Below, in pieces: positions 21,301 through 27,802 of a DNA stretch of 64,000 bases. The notes under the pieces were generated by a model. The model made no database searches. It was not told the origin of the DNA and saw nothing but the letters and a program-made list of their open reading frames with translations. A program made the translations under genes and the position numbers. This DNA is from Streptomyces glaucescens. GTDB taxonomy: Bacteria; Actinomycetota; Actinomycetes; Streptomycetales; Streptomycetaceae. Within the stretch, counting starts at the first letter, position 1, and each line of letters starts with the position of its first letter. The stretch lies in the NCBI RefSeq assembly GCF_000761215.1, contig NZ_CP009438.1, forward strand, positions 7,110,501-7,174,500. The letters are read 5' to 3'.

Positions 21301-23145
21301 GACGTCCTGCCCCCCGGCGAACGCCACCGGCTGCTGCACGGCCCGGCCCGCCCGCAGCTTCCGCCGCCGCCCCCGACGACGCTGCCCGCGCTGATCGAGG
21401 CCGCCGTCGACCGGTGGCCCGCCCGGCCCGCCCTCGACACGGGCGAGCGGCAGCTCACCTTCGCCGAGGCCGAGGCCCACGCCAACCGGCTGGCGCACCG
21501 GCTCATCGCCCGCGGCGCGGGCCCCGGCGACATCGTCGCGCTGGTCCTGCCGCGCTCGGCGGACATGGTCCTCGCCCAGCTCGCCGTGGCCAAGGCGGGC
21601 GCCGCGTTCCTCCCGGTGGACCCCGGCTACCCGGCCGAGCGGGTCGCGCTGATGCTGCGCGACGCCGACCCCGCCGTCACCCTCACCGCCGAGGAGGTCG
21701 CCGGCCTGCTCGCCGCACCGCCCGACGGCACGCCCGGCCACCGGCCCGCCGACCCCGACCGCGTCCGCCCGCTGCACCTCGACGACCCGGCGTACGTCAT
21801 CTACACCTCCGGCTCCACCGGCACCCCGAAGGGCGTCGTCGTCACCCACCGGGGGCTGGCCTCGTTCGCCGCCGCCGAGGCCGCGCACTACCAGGTCCGC
21901 GCCGGGGACCGCGTGCTGGCCTTCGCCACGCCCAGTTTCGACGCCTCCGTGCTCGAACTGTGCATGTCCCTGCCGCACGGCGCGAGCCTCGTCGTACCGC
22001 CGCCCGGCCCGCTGCTCGGCGCCGAACTGGCCGGCGTCCTGCGCACCGCGCGCATCACGCACACCCTGCTCCCGCCCGCCGCGCTCGCCACCCTCCCGCC
22101 GGACACCCCCGGCACCCTGCCCGACCTGCGCACCCTGGTGGTCGGCGCGGACGCCTGCCGGGCCGAACTGGTCGCCCGGTGGGCTCCGCACCACCGCATG
22201 GTCAACTCCTACGGGCCCACCGAGGCCACCGTCGTCGCCACCTGGTCCGACCCGCTGGCACCGGACGGCGAGGCACCGCCCATCGGCCGCGCGCTGCCCG
22301 CCACCGCCGCCTACGTCCTCGACGCCCGCCTGCGCCCCGTCCCCGACGGCGTGCCCGGCGAACTGTGGCTCGCCGGCCCGGTCCTGGCCCGCGGCTACCT
22401 GGGCCGCCCCGGTCTGACGGCGACCCGCTTCACCGCCGACCCGTTCGGACCGCCCGGCACGCGCATGTACCGCACCGGCGACCTGGTCCGCCGCGACGCC
22501 CGCGGCGAACTGCACTACCTCGGCCGCACCGACCACCAGCTCAAGCTGCGCGGCCACCGCATCGAGGCCGGCGAGGTGGAGGCGACGCTGGTGCGCCACC
22601 CGGCGGTGCTGGACGCCGTGGTGAGCGTGCGGGAGGACGAGCCGGGGCTGCCGCGCCTGGTGGCCCACGTGCTCGTCGCCCCCGGCGCCGAACCGCCCTC
22701 CGGCGCGGAGCTGCGGGCCCTCGCCGCCCGCACCCTCCCCGGCGTGATGGTGCCCTCGGCGTTCGTGACCCTCGACCGCTTCCCGCTGACGGAGAACGGC
22801 AAGACCGACCGGGCCGCCCTGCCCGCCCCGGCCCCCGCGACGCGGGAGCCGGCCGCCCACCACGTACCGCCCCGCACCCCCACCGAGGAGGCCGTCGCCG
22901 CCCTGTGGGAGGAGGCACTGGAGACCACTGTGGGCGCCGAGGACGACTTCTTCGCCCTGGGCGGCGACTCCCTGCGCGCCCTGCTCATCGCCTCCCGCGC
23001 CAACGACACCTTCGGCGTGACCCTCACGCCCCGCGACGTCCTGGTCAACCGCACCGTCGCCGCCCTGGCGGACCTGGTGGAGGAACAGGTGCTGAGCGAA
23101 CTCGAAGACGCCGCACGCGGCGACAGCGACCACGAAGAACGGTGA
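4480..23145 (+). CDS. NRPS 1, five modules (A-T/CATE/CATE/CATE/CAT)
   Basis: A 6221-aa multimodular peptide synthetase loading and joining residues 1-5 of the inferred decapeptide. Domain order from motifs: A1-T1, C-A2-T2-E, C-A3-T3-E, C-A4-T4-E, C-A5-T5. It begins with an adenylation domain and has no starter condensation or lipid-loading domain, so residue 1 keeps a free amine, as head-to-tail cyclisation requires. Carrier serines: 556, 1635, 3142, 4663, 6164. Epimerase HH motifs: 1810, 3327, 4845; EGHGRE motifs: 1950, 3464, 4980. Condensation domains after E are of the D-accepting type (LTPxQxGM) and the one after T1 is L-accepting (LSAAQRRLWF), agreeing with E placement. The C-terminal ~30 residues after T5 are acidic and could dock to NRPS 2. 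ATG at 4480 has GAAGGA at 4464-4469. Stop lies 13 bp before NRPS 2. Confidence 0.97.
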   Translation: MTDLHAQRPATPASPPAGPVPPARARHVTRHLPLGELFTGWVKRDPDAPAVTDGRSTWSYGELARRAGRLAAHLAASGAGPERTVALVLPRSMELIAAELAVALTGAAFLPVDPDYPAERRALMLADAAPAVVLDDPGRVRALLDGEGPAAQPAPGRALPDHAAYVIFTSGSTGTPKGVTVTHRGIAGFAAAAAERYAVGPGDRVLQFSSPSFDASVLELCVSVLSGALLVVPPHGPWLGEELAAVLDEHRITHALIPPAALATLPDPADLGGLPSLRTLIVGAEACPATLVDRWAPGRRMINSYGPTEATIVATWTGPLTAGTGTPAIGGPLPGTEALVLDAALRPVPPGTEGELYVGGDGLARGYLGRPGLTATRFVAHPSGPPGARLYRTGDRVRRRADGELEFLGRADRQVKVRGFRIEPGEIEAALVRHPEVREAVVVVRDEEPARGRLIGYVTPADPARRPEPARLRAALAAALPAHMVPSAVVVLDALPLTPQHKIDLRALPAPGGAPAEQYVAPRTDGERTLAAIWADVLGVDTVGVTDDFFDLGGDSILAARTLTRVRETFGVRLSLRDVFTARTVAALAPLTAEPSAAAPSEPIPPAPRSEPVPLSAAQRRLWFLDDLADGGTEYNTGVALRLRGPLDTPALERALHRLAARHDSLRTTFATVDGQAVQLVAAEPDLPLRTADVGHLPADRRDEAVENLLAEELRRPHDLTTGPLTRALLVRRATGDHVLLLAQHHIVTDGWSVGVLTRDLAAFYRAEAAGEPDGLPRPGVQYPDFALWERERHTADADDLAYWRRHLAGLQQLELPTDRPRPAVRTTAGAAHRQDIPHHLVDRLRQLAAGRGTTVFTVFAAAAAVLFARYSGQRDVAFGTVTNGRDRRELEDVTGFFANTVVLRGEVDDSATVDRFVQTMRATVLDAFAHDGVPFDRVVEELAPPRDPSRTPLVQVLVVQQAAPARPPVAAGVRIEEHPLPRPAARFDLVLEFAPRTDGGCELTVEYNTDLFEPATVARMSRQLYHLLEGMADGPHRTLAELPLLSDDERRTLLDSWNPPVPAGDGADAATLPALFEAQVALTPDRTAVTCGETRLDYAGLNRRANRLARLLASRGAGPESLVALCLPRTADLLPVLWAVLKSGAGYLPVDPGYPAERIRFMLADAAPALVLATRETARALPEDCEPLLLEDIAPFTAGAATTDLTDADVTDLTDADADADATDLTDADRTGPLHPSHPAYVIYTSGSTGRPKGVVVSHRSVAALAAWARDTFGSRGFSHVVASTSLNFDVSVFELLCPLLAGGSVEVVADLTALADLPARADGTGPHRAGLLSGVPSALSRVLAGDGAVEADTVVLAGEALPARTVRAIKDTMPAAEVANIYGPTEATVYATAWFADGAVPDQAPPIGRPVARTRAYVLDRLLRPQPPGVTGELYLGGGGLARGYLRRPGLTAARFVADPFGAPGDRMYRTGDLVRWSADGQLEYLGRVDQQVKVRGFRIELGEVEEALRGCAGVAEAAATVRDADGHRRLAGYVVPAPGARVEPEAVRRELGRTLPDYMVPSAVLVLPALPLNPNGKLDRGRLPDPAPAEPAARHVAPRTPTERTLAAIWADVLHVERVGADDNFFALGGDSILSIQVVAQARQAGLTITSRDVYRHQTVAALARRADETGGNRAAAAPAPVEATGTAPLTPIQHWLFDSAAERAGHFAQTLSVELPADVDAGALQAALDDVVAHHDALRSRFLAGDTGVRWLIDGPAVRCRLTHHTGPDTDTPHLGPYDLGDGPLLRAVLHDRGPGRPPVLHLSVHHLVVDGVSWRLLLDDLERAYRARREGRDGAAALPRKSSPLRQWAERLAAHTAAGGFDEEKAYWIRETEGARAALPADREGTGTYASQRSVTVRLSARDSEALLRTLPETYRTQANDVLLAALGRVLCGWSGHDRVLVDVEGHGREDLFADVDTSRTVGWFTTRHPVALAVPPEASWDAVLKQVKEQLRAVPRHGIGHGALTLPGRDGAPLPATSAQISFNYLGRFGLSGTSEGLYRGLVRPLELDADPSAARPHALEVVGRLDGDSLEFTWFYSDRVHRPETVTGLAERYADALAALARYAARPGAAGRTPSDFPLARLDQAHVDRIAGEDPAGVEDVHPLTPTQAGMLFHRLSQDDRGVYFQQLTFVLDGVPDPRALADAWQQVTDRTPVLRSRVVWQDVPEPLLVVQRRAAVPVELPDWRGLTAAERDERLRDLLDRDRARGVDLTRAPLQRLVLARVSDRAVRVVWSFDHLILDGWSLFQVLSDVFARHAALSGAAQVPLPDRRPFRDYVAWLRERADGAEAERHWRNRLHGLSETTALPFDREPRESHRAESTRAVRVTLSQAATKALAELARTAGLTLNTLVQGAWAVLLGRQAGRDEVVFGTTVSGRPPELPGADAITGLFIATLPTRVRVPRDEPLLTWLARLQQEQSEDRRHDHVPLHRMTAYTDLPERAALFDSIVVFENYPVDDDLAAAHGLRLTGLDGIETTNYPLSLVAYPGPELALRLGYDPDLFDAATIERMAEYLTVLLEGFAATPRRAPARLPLLTAARREQVLHTWNDTATGAPAATTADLFAAQAERTPDAVALLAGAERLTYRELDARAAALAGRLAALGVRPEAAVGVLMDRSATLVVAQLALARLGGVYVPLDGRAPRERLRTMLAEAGADLLLTDAEWHGTAAGLLPEGRVLRPDEDTGATTADATTVPRVHPDNVQYLMFTSGSTGTPKGVAVRQRDVAALALDRAFAGHDRVLVHSPHAFDASTYELWVPLLRGGTAVLAPPGDLDAAAVRRAITEQGVSCLFLTVGLFRLLAQEDPACLRGAREVWTGGEAVPGAAVRRVLDACPGLTVVDVYGPTETTTFATRQAFRAGDALPAALPIGRPLDDTRVYVLDGALQPQPPGVPGELYLAGAGLARGYTGRPGATAARYLADPYGPPGGRMYRTGDIVRWSADGALHFVGRADDQIKIRGFRVEPAEIEARLTAHPAIAEAVVSVSRHEGRKRLVAHLVPAPGAAVPQAAELRAHVAAELPDYMVPAAFVTLAELPLTANGKVDRRRLPEPEWSAASDTAHRPPRTEAERVLAGIWAELLGVERVGLDDHFFMLGGDSIVSIQVVSRARTAGLALTPRDLFRHPTLAALAAAATGADATVAGTGPVSGEVALTPIQHWFLDAEPPRPEYFNQSVVVETGEDVDPGALHTALAALWAHHDALRARFTRAADGTWRQEYADADTGVPELLRVHDLTGRDAGAAEQAEARLTHEAHTGFRLDTGPLLAARLFTGGGRPPRLLLTAHHLIVDGVSWRVLLEDLETAYRQARTGEPVRLPQRTTSVREWVRRLTARAGEDLAAQRAHWAEVSRHCAEPLPADLDGGNTVADLRAVTVRLDRRRTGELLRKVPGVYRTRVDDVLLTALGRVLADWTGRRTVAVGLEGHGREDRLFDDLDLSRTVGWFTSLFPVALDLPEGDWGAALKAVKEQLRAVPDRGIGYGALRHLAGDERLAAAPLPGISFNYLGRFDWSAADAALVRAVPGGLDGAEDPGAPRPHLLDVVARVEDDELEVTWHYSGGRHRAETVAALAEGMLRSLEEIVAHCADPRAGGRTPSDFPLARLDQTAVDRVVGDGRGVEDVYPLTPMQAGMLFHSLMDPQGRTYVNQVQVVLHGVTDPHALAEAWQRTADANPILRTRLVWQETAEPLQVVQRRAVVPVTHHDWTGRPPEWCARETEALLDADREAGIDLGAAPLMRLALIRLAPDRVRMVWTFHHVLLDGWSAAQVFDEVCERYAALTAGRRPQVPDRAPFARYLEWLAGQDTARAERHWRDTLAGFAVPTELPRDRRPADAHRASSSGTVRVALGKEVSARLRDTAQRAGLTVNTVLQGAWGLLLHHYGGGDDIVFGTTVSGRPADLPGVTSMVGLFINTLPTRLRIDRQRPLLEWLSELQAAQSESRRHDFVSLAQLQSWSEVPGGTSLFDSIVVFENYPFDAGALARHGLAVEQERDVEPTSYPLSVVVAPGDDVTVTLDYDPSAFDAATVEGIGASLRTLLTRFAADDGETAGRRLADLTPLEPADGRRLLDRLAGPGALLPRRTLPDAFAAQAARTPDAPAVSAGADLLTYRRLDERANRLARLLIEAGAGPERFVALALPRTADLIVALLAVLKSGAAYLPVDPGHPAERIAFLFEDVRPDAVITCAKTSARLPDGPYTRIALDDPDCAARLAAASAAPVGDGERRGRLLPDHPAYVIHTSGSTGRPKGVVVSHASVVALTDWAATEFTGRGLAHVVASTSLNFDVSVFEIFSPLLAGGRVEVVRDLLALAERPEPWRAGLLSAVPSALGRLLAEDTVRAGADTVVLAGEALPARAVQQVRAAIPGCRVMNIYGPTEATVYATAFTCDPDDPDRVPPIGRPVGGARAYVLDASLRPVPVGAPGELYLAGTGVARGYLNRPGLTAGRFLADPFGPPGSRMYRTGDLVRWTADGDLLYLGRTDDQVKVRGFRIELGEVEAALARHPQVAAAAARVVEHDGHKRLVGYAVPRAGDTPAPAELREFLARTLPDHLVPAAVVPLERLPLGATGKLDRRALPEPEWSAAVGTQDTRPPRTATERTLAAIWSQVLGVPEVGATDNYFALGGDSILGIQIVSAARRAGLTLTPRHLFRHQTVAELAAAVDASPTPAGPATATADQGPVVGDVPLTPVQHWMFDALTGDPAHFTQAVSFEVAPGTDETLLRAALAAVLEQHDALRMRYEPRNDGRWRQLGTPPGADPHLEVHHAPEEPAAVAAGLCAGFDLTRGPLLKAALCHRDDGRPPVLLLAAHHLVVDAVSWRVILEDLDTAHRALRAGRTPDLGAKTTSFRDWARRLAAHTADGGFDDEIAHWSALHPTALPADLPGSNTAADEETVTVSLGAEETRRLLQEVPDAYRTRVNDVLLCALGRVLARWIGQDRVVLALEGHGREDLFDGVDLSRTVGWFTTMFPVGLDVPRDAGLAAALKTVKENLRAVPRGGVGYGALRHLHPTAGSELPALPQVAFNYLGQQDWNAAGDGLLRAPHEGLTGGMDRSADRPHLIDVLGRVTGGRLEFTWSYSRGVHRHGTVARLAGETAEELRRIVRHCAEPGAGGRTPSDFPLAALDQGAVDRLVGDGRDVTDVYPLTPTQTGMVVHGMDEPGGGLYVEQITFVADGVRDPALLADAWQHVVDATPVLRTAVALGHGPAPLQTVHRRVSLPVTRLDWSGLDPARRESALRRLLDEDRARGIDLARPPLLRVTLIRLGPDEVRVVWTFHHVLLDGWSVFHVLSDVLQAHAALAAGTEPRLPRRRPFADYAAWLAGRDTAAAEEHWKAALAGHAAPTPLPYDRRPAPGAAARSGTWLSQRLDAAGTARLTDFARRHRLTLNTLVQGAWALLLARFSGEREVCFGTTVSGRPADLPGADTIAGLFITTLPARVTVDETAPCTAWLRELQAARAEDRRFDHVPLTDLHQWSELPPGTPLFDSLLVFENYPVGDATAGAHGVRVRDLDAREATNYPLTVVISPGDELTVELGYDPRYFDETTARALAGRLTHALAALAGTEDRTPLHTVDVLPPGERHRLLHGPARPQLPPPPPTTLPALIEAAVDRWPARPALDTGERQLTFAEAEAHANRLAHRLIARGAGPGDIVALVLPRSADMVLAQLAVAKAGAAFLPVDPGYPAERVALMLRDADPAVTLTAEEVAGLLAAPPDGTPGHRPADPDRVRPLHLDDPAYVIYTSGSTGTPKGVVVTHRGLASFAAAEAAHYQVRAGDRVLAFATPSFDASVLELCMSLPHGASLVVPPPGPLLGAELAGVLRTARITHTLLPPAALATLPPDTPGTLPDLRTLVVGADACRAELVARWAPHHRMVNSYGPTEATVVATWSDPLAPDGEAPPIGRALPATAAYVLDARLRPVPDGVPGELWLAGPVLARGYLGRPGLTATRFTADPFGPPGTRMYRTGDLVRRDARGELHYLGRTDHQLKLRGHRIEAGEVEATLVRHPAVLDAVVSVREDEPGLPRLVAHVLVAPGAEPPSGAELRALAARTLPGVMVPSAFVTLDRFPLTENGKTDRAALPAPAPATREPAAHHVPPRTPTEEAVAALWEEALETTVGAEDDFFALGGDSLRALLIASRANDTFGVTLTPRDVLVNRTVAALADLVEEQVLSELEDAARGDSDHEER
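6313..10917 (+). other. Module 2: C-A2-T2-E (D residue)
   Basis: L-accepting C domain (HHIVTDG, His745-His746), A2 starting near residue 1073, T2 Ser1635, epimerase with HHLVVDG at 1810 and EGHGRE at 1950. Code DVFSVAIVYK, identical to module 4; a small or aliphatic residue such as Ala is possible but not certain. A low-complexity Thr/Asp/Leu/Ala repeat (residues 1204-1230) is inserted just before the ATP-binding SGSTG loop. Confidence 0.85.
10918..15456 (+). other. Module 3: C-A3-T3-E (D residue)
   Basis: D-accepting C domain whose active-site motif reads DHLILDG (Asp2282, His2283): the first His of HHxxxDG is Asp, while the catalytic second His is kept. A3 code DAYFWGVTFK resembles Val/Ile-type pockets. 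T3 Ser3142; epimerase HHLIVDG at 3327 and EGHGRE at 3464, so it looks active. Position 3 is the one place where the chain departs from L/D alternation. Confidence 0.85.
15457..20004 (+). other. Module 4: C-A4-T4-E (D residue)
   Basis: D-accepting C domain (HHVLLDG, His3795), A4 starting near residue 4120, code DVFSVAIVYK identical to module 2, T4 Ser4663. The epimerase carries HHLVVDA (4845-4851; Gly to Ala at the last position, a common epimerase variation) and EGHGRE at 4980. The A4 core phrase around NFDVSVFE and the surrounding text closely match module 2, pointing to duplication or gene conversion. Confidence 0.85.
20005..23145 (+). other. Module 5: C-A5-T5 (L residue)
   Basis: D-accepting C domain (HHVLLDG, His5311), A5 from about residue 5636, SGSTGTPKG near 5777, code DALLVGSVVK (group with modules 1 and 10). 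T5 Ser6164 in LGGDSL, with no epimerase, matching the L-accepting C domain that opens NRPS 2. Confidence 0.85.
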
Positions 23146-23158
23146 GGACCGGACGACC

Positions 23159-26100
23159 ATGACGTCTTCGAAGCGAAACCGTGCCGAGGCCCTCCCGCAG
23201 GACCTCCAGGAAGCACTCCGCCGCCGGCTGGCCGGACGGGCCGCCGCCGGCACCCCCGGCGCCGCCCGCCAGGCGATCCCGCGCGCCGACCGCACCCGGC
23301 CGCTGCCGCTCTCCTTCGCCCAGCAGCGCCTGTGGTTCCTGGACCGGCTGCGCCCCGGCGACCCGCGCTACAACAGCGCCGTGGCGCTGCGCCTCACCGG
23401 CCCCCTCGACCACACCGCCCTGTCCGCCGCCCTGGAGCACGTGGTGGCGCGGCACGAGGCGCTGCGCACCACCTTCGAGGAGCACGACGGCACCCCCGCG
23501 CAGACCGTGCGCCCCGCCGGGCCGCTCCCGCTGCCCGTGCGGGACCTCACGGGCGAGGCCGGGGCCGGCGTGGAGGCGGCGCTGCTGGCCGAGTACGAGC
23601 GGCCCTTCGACCTGGAGGCCGGGCCGCTGCTGCGCGCCGTACTGCTGCGCGAGGCACCCGACACGCACGTCCTGCTGCTGACCGCCCACCACATCGTCAC
23701 CGACGGCTGGTCGATGGGCGTCCTGCTGGACGAGCTGTGCACCGCGTACGACGCCCTCGCCCAGGGCGCGCGACCCGCCCTGCCGCCGGTGGCCACGCAG
23801 TACCCGGACTTCGCCGTCTGGCAGCGCGAGCAGCTGTCCGGCACCCGGCTGGAGCGTCACCTGGCGCACTGGAAGGAGAGACTGTCCGGGGCGGTCGCCC
23901 CCGAACTGCCGCTGGACCGCCCGCGCCGCGGCGAGGAGTCCGGCGCGGGCGCGGTGCACACCTTCACCGTCCCCGCGGCCACCACGGCCCGGCTGAAGCA
24001 GCTCGCGGCCGAGCAGCACACCACGCTGTTCACCGCCCTGGTCGCCGCCTGCCAGACCCTGCTGGCCCGCTGGTCCGGGCAGGACGACATCACCGTCGGC
24101 TCGCTCACCCCCGGACGCGGCCGCACCGACCTGGAGCGGGCCGTCGGGTTCTTCGTCAACACCGTCGCGCTGCGCACCCGTGTCGAGACCAGCGGTTCCT
24201 TCCGCGAGCTGCTCACCGCCGCCGCGGACACCGTCAACGACGCCTTCGCCCACGGCGACACGCCGTTCGAGCGGCTGGTGGAGGCCGTCGGCGCGACCCG
24301 CGAGGCGGGCCGCAACCCCCTGTTCGACGTGATGGTCCTGCTGCACCCGGCGCCGCCCGCCGCACCCGACCCGCACGGCCTGACCGCCTCCCCGGTCGCC
24401 GTGCCCCGGCGGGCCGCCACGTTCGACCTGAGCGTCGAGTTCGTCCCCGACGGCGACGGGCTGACCGGCCTGCTGGAGTACCGCACCGACCTGTTCGACG
24501 CGGCCACCGCCGAGCGCATGGCGGACCAGCTGCTGCGCACGCTGGACGGCGCCGCCGCCGGCCCCGACCGGCCGCTCGGCGCCCTGCCGCTGCTCTCGCC
24601 CGAACAGCAGCGGCAGGTGACGCGGGACTGGAACGCCACCGCGCGCCCGGTGCCCGAGGAGACCCTGCCCGAGCTGTTCGCGCGGCAGGCGGCCCGCGCC
24701 CCGCACGCCACCGCCCTCGTCGCCGGGGACGTACGCCTCGACCACGCGACGCTCGACGCGCGCGCCGACCGCCTGGCCCGTCACCTGGTGGCGCGGGGAG
24801 CCGGGCCCGAGCGGCTGGTCGCCCTGCGGCTGCCGCGCACCGCCGACATGATCGTGGCGATCCTCGCCGTCTGGAAGGCCGGCGCCGGCTACCTGCCCCT
24901 GGACCCGGCGCTGCCCGAGGACCGGGTGCGGTACCTGCTGGACGACGCGCGGCCCGCGCTCGTCCTCGACGAGGCCGCCCTGCGGGAGGCCGGCGACACG
25001 CACGGCGGCATTGCCGACGGCCCGCTGGCGACCCCGCACCCCGACACCACCGCCTACGTCATCTACACCTCCGGCTCCACCGGCCGCCCCAAGGGCGTCG
25101 CGGTGGCGCACCGGTCGCTGGCGAACCTCCTCGCGGGCCACCGCGAGGGCTTCGTCGCCGAGGCCGGCGGCGGGCCGCTGAACGTGGCGCTCACGGCGTC
25201 GTTCTCCTTCGACACCTCCCTGGAGGGCGTGCTGCTGATGGCCGACGGCCACCCGCTGCACCTGGTCGACGAGACGACCCGGCTGGACGCCGCCGCCCTG
25301 GTCGAGTACGTCGTCGAGCACCGCATCGACTTCCTCGACCTCACCCCCACCTACCTGCGCCAGCTGCTGCCCGCCGGGCTGCTCACCGACCCGCGCCACC
25401 ACCCGCGCGTCCTCATGCTCGGCGGCGAGGCCGTCGGACCCGCCCTGTGGCGGGAGCTGGCGGCGCGGCGGGACGTGGCCGCGTACAACTTCTACGGGCC
25501 CACCGAGTGCACGGTCGACGCACTGGCCTGCCGTATCGAGGGCGACGGCCGGCCCACCGTGGGCCGGCCGCTGCCCAACGTGCGCGCCTACGTCCTCGAC
25601 GACCGGCTCCGCCCCGTGCCGCCCGGCGTCGGCGGCGAACTGTACCTGGCCGGTGTGCAACTGGCCCGCGGCTACAGCGGGCGGCCGGGGCTGACCGCCG
25701 CCCGGTTCCTGCCCGACCCGTTCGGCCCGCCCGGCACCCGCATGTACCGCACCGGCGACCTGGCCCGCTGGAGCGCCGACGGACGCCTGGACTACCTGGG
25801 GCGCGCCGACGACCAGGTCAAGGTGCGCGGCCACCGCATCGAGCCCGGCGAGGTCGAGGCGGCCCTGACCGACCTGCCCGGGGTCGCCGCCGCCGCGGTC
25901 GTCGCCGTCACCGACCCGCACGGCCACGTCCGGCTCGCCGCCTACCTGGTCCCCGCCGACCCCGCCGCGCCGCCCGCCGCGAGCGACGTACGGTCCGCCG
26001 TACGGCGGGTGCTGCCCGACCACATGGTGCCGTCCTCCTTCACGGTGCTCGACGCCCTGCCGATGACCGTCAGCGGCAAGGTCGACCGGCGTGCCCTGCC

Positions 26101-27802
26101 CGCACCCGACTTCGACGGCGCCGAGCAGCAGCGGGAGTTCGTCGCCCCGCGCACCCCGGAGGAGGAGACCCTCGCCCGCATCTGGGCCGAGGTGCTGGGC
26201 GCGCGCCGGGTCGGCGTGACGGACAACTTCTTCGAGCTGGGCGGCGACTCCATCCTCAGCATCCAGGCCGTCTCCCGGGCCCGCGCGGCCGGGCTGCACC
26301 TGACCTCGCGGGACGTCTTCCGCCACCAGACCGTCGCCGACCTGGCCGCCGCCGCGTCCGTGCGCACCGCGCGGGTGCCCGCCCCCCGGCGCCCCGCCGA
26401 GCGGGGCCCGGCGCCGCTGACCCCCGTACAGGAGTGGTTCCTCGCCACCCACGGCCCGCTGCGGCACTTCAGCATGTCGATGCTGCTGGACCTGCCGTAC
26501 GACCTCGACGAGCCGGCCCTGGAGCGCGCCCTGGAGGCGCTGGCCGCCCACCATCCGGCACTGCGCACCCGTTTCGCCCGCTCCGGGGACACCTGGCGCC
26601 AGCACCCCGGCGAGGGCCCGGCCACCGGCCTGCTCGCCCGCCACGACCTGTCCGGCGCCGCCGACCCGGCGGCCGAGCGCGAACGGGCCGCCGAGGCCGC
26701 CCGCGCCGCACTCGACCCGGAGACCGGCGCCCTGCTGCGCGCCGCCCTGTTCACCCGCGCCGGCGAGCGGCCCCAGCTCTTCGTCACCGCCCACCACCTG
26801 GCGGTGGACAGCGTCTCCTGGCGCATCCTGCTCGCCGACCTCGCCGAGGCGTACCGGCAGGCGGCCGGGGGAGAGGAGGTCCGGCTGGAGCCCGTCGCCA
26901 CGCCGTTCACCGACTGGGCCGCGCACCTCGCGGGCCGGGTCCGCGACGGCGACCTCGACGCCGACCTGCCGCACTGGACGGCCGAGGCCGCCGAGCCCCG
27001 CACCCCACTGCCCGTGGACCGCCCCGGCACGCCGCTCGCCGGCTCGGTCCGCACCCTGGACACCCGCGTGGACCGCGCCACCACCGAGGCCCTGCTGCGC
27101 CGGGTGCCCGCCGTCTACCGCACCCAGGTCAACGACGTGCTGCTCGGCGCGCTCGGCCGGGTCCTCGCCGACTGGACGGGCGCCGAGCGGGTGACCGTCC
27201 TGCTGGAGGGACACGGCCGCGAGGACGACACGCTGGACCTGTCCCGCACGGTGGGCTGGTTCACCGCCCAGTACCCCGTCACCCTCGCGCCCGCCGGACC
27301 GTCCGGGGCGCCCGACTGGGGTGCCACCCTCAAGGCGGTGAAGGAGCGGCTGCGGTCCGTGCCCCGGCACGGCCTGAGCTACGAGGCCCTGGCCCGCCTG
27401 GGCTCGCCCGACCCGGCCGCCCGCGCCCTGCGCGAGGTGCCGCTGCCGCAGATCAGCTTCAACTACCACGGCCAGTGGGAGGCCGCCGACGGCGGTGACT
27501 TCGCCCCCGCGGGCGAGGCACCCGGCCGCGACATCGCCCCCGGCACACCGCTGGACCACCTGCTGGACGTCTCCGCCGTGGTCACCGACGGCGAACTGCG
27601 GATCACCTGGCACTACAGCGACCAGGTGCACGACGAGGACACCGTCCGCGCCCTCGCCGACGGCATGACCCGCGCGCTCGCCGCGATCACCGAGCACTGC
27701 GCCAGCCCCGGCGCCGGCGGCCGCACCCCGTCCGACTTCCCGCTGGCCCGCCTCGACCAGGACCGCCTGGACCGCCTCGTCGGCGACGGCCGCGACGTGG
27801 AG
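23159..27802 (+). other. Module 6: C-A6-T6-E (D residue, basic predicted)
   Basis: L-accepting C domain (His177-His178), A6 SGSTGRPKG near residue 638, code DTEDMGFVDK. Glu at pocket position 239 and Asp at 278 and 331 make an acidic pocket, which usually goes with Arg, Orn, Lys or a relative. T6 Ser1031; epimerase HHLAVDS at 1212 and EGHGRE at 1350. Confidence 0.82.
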
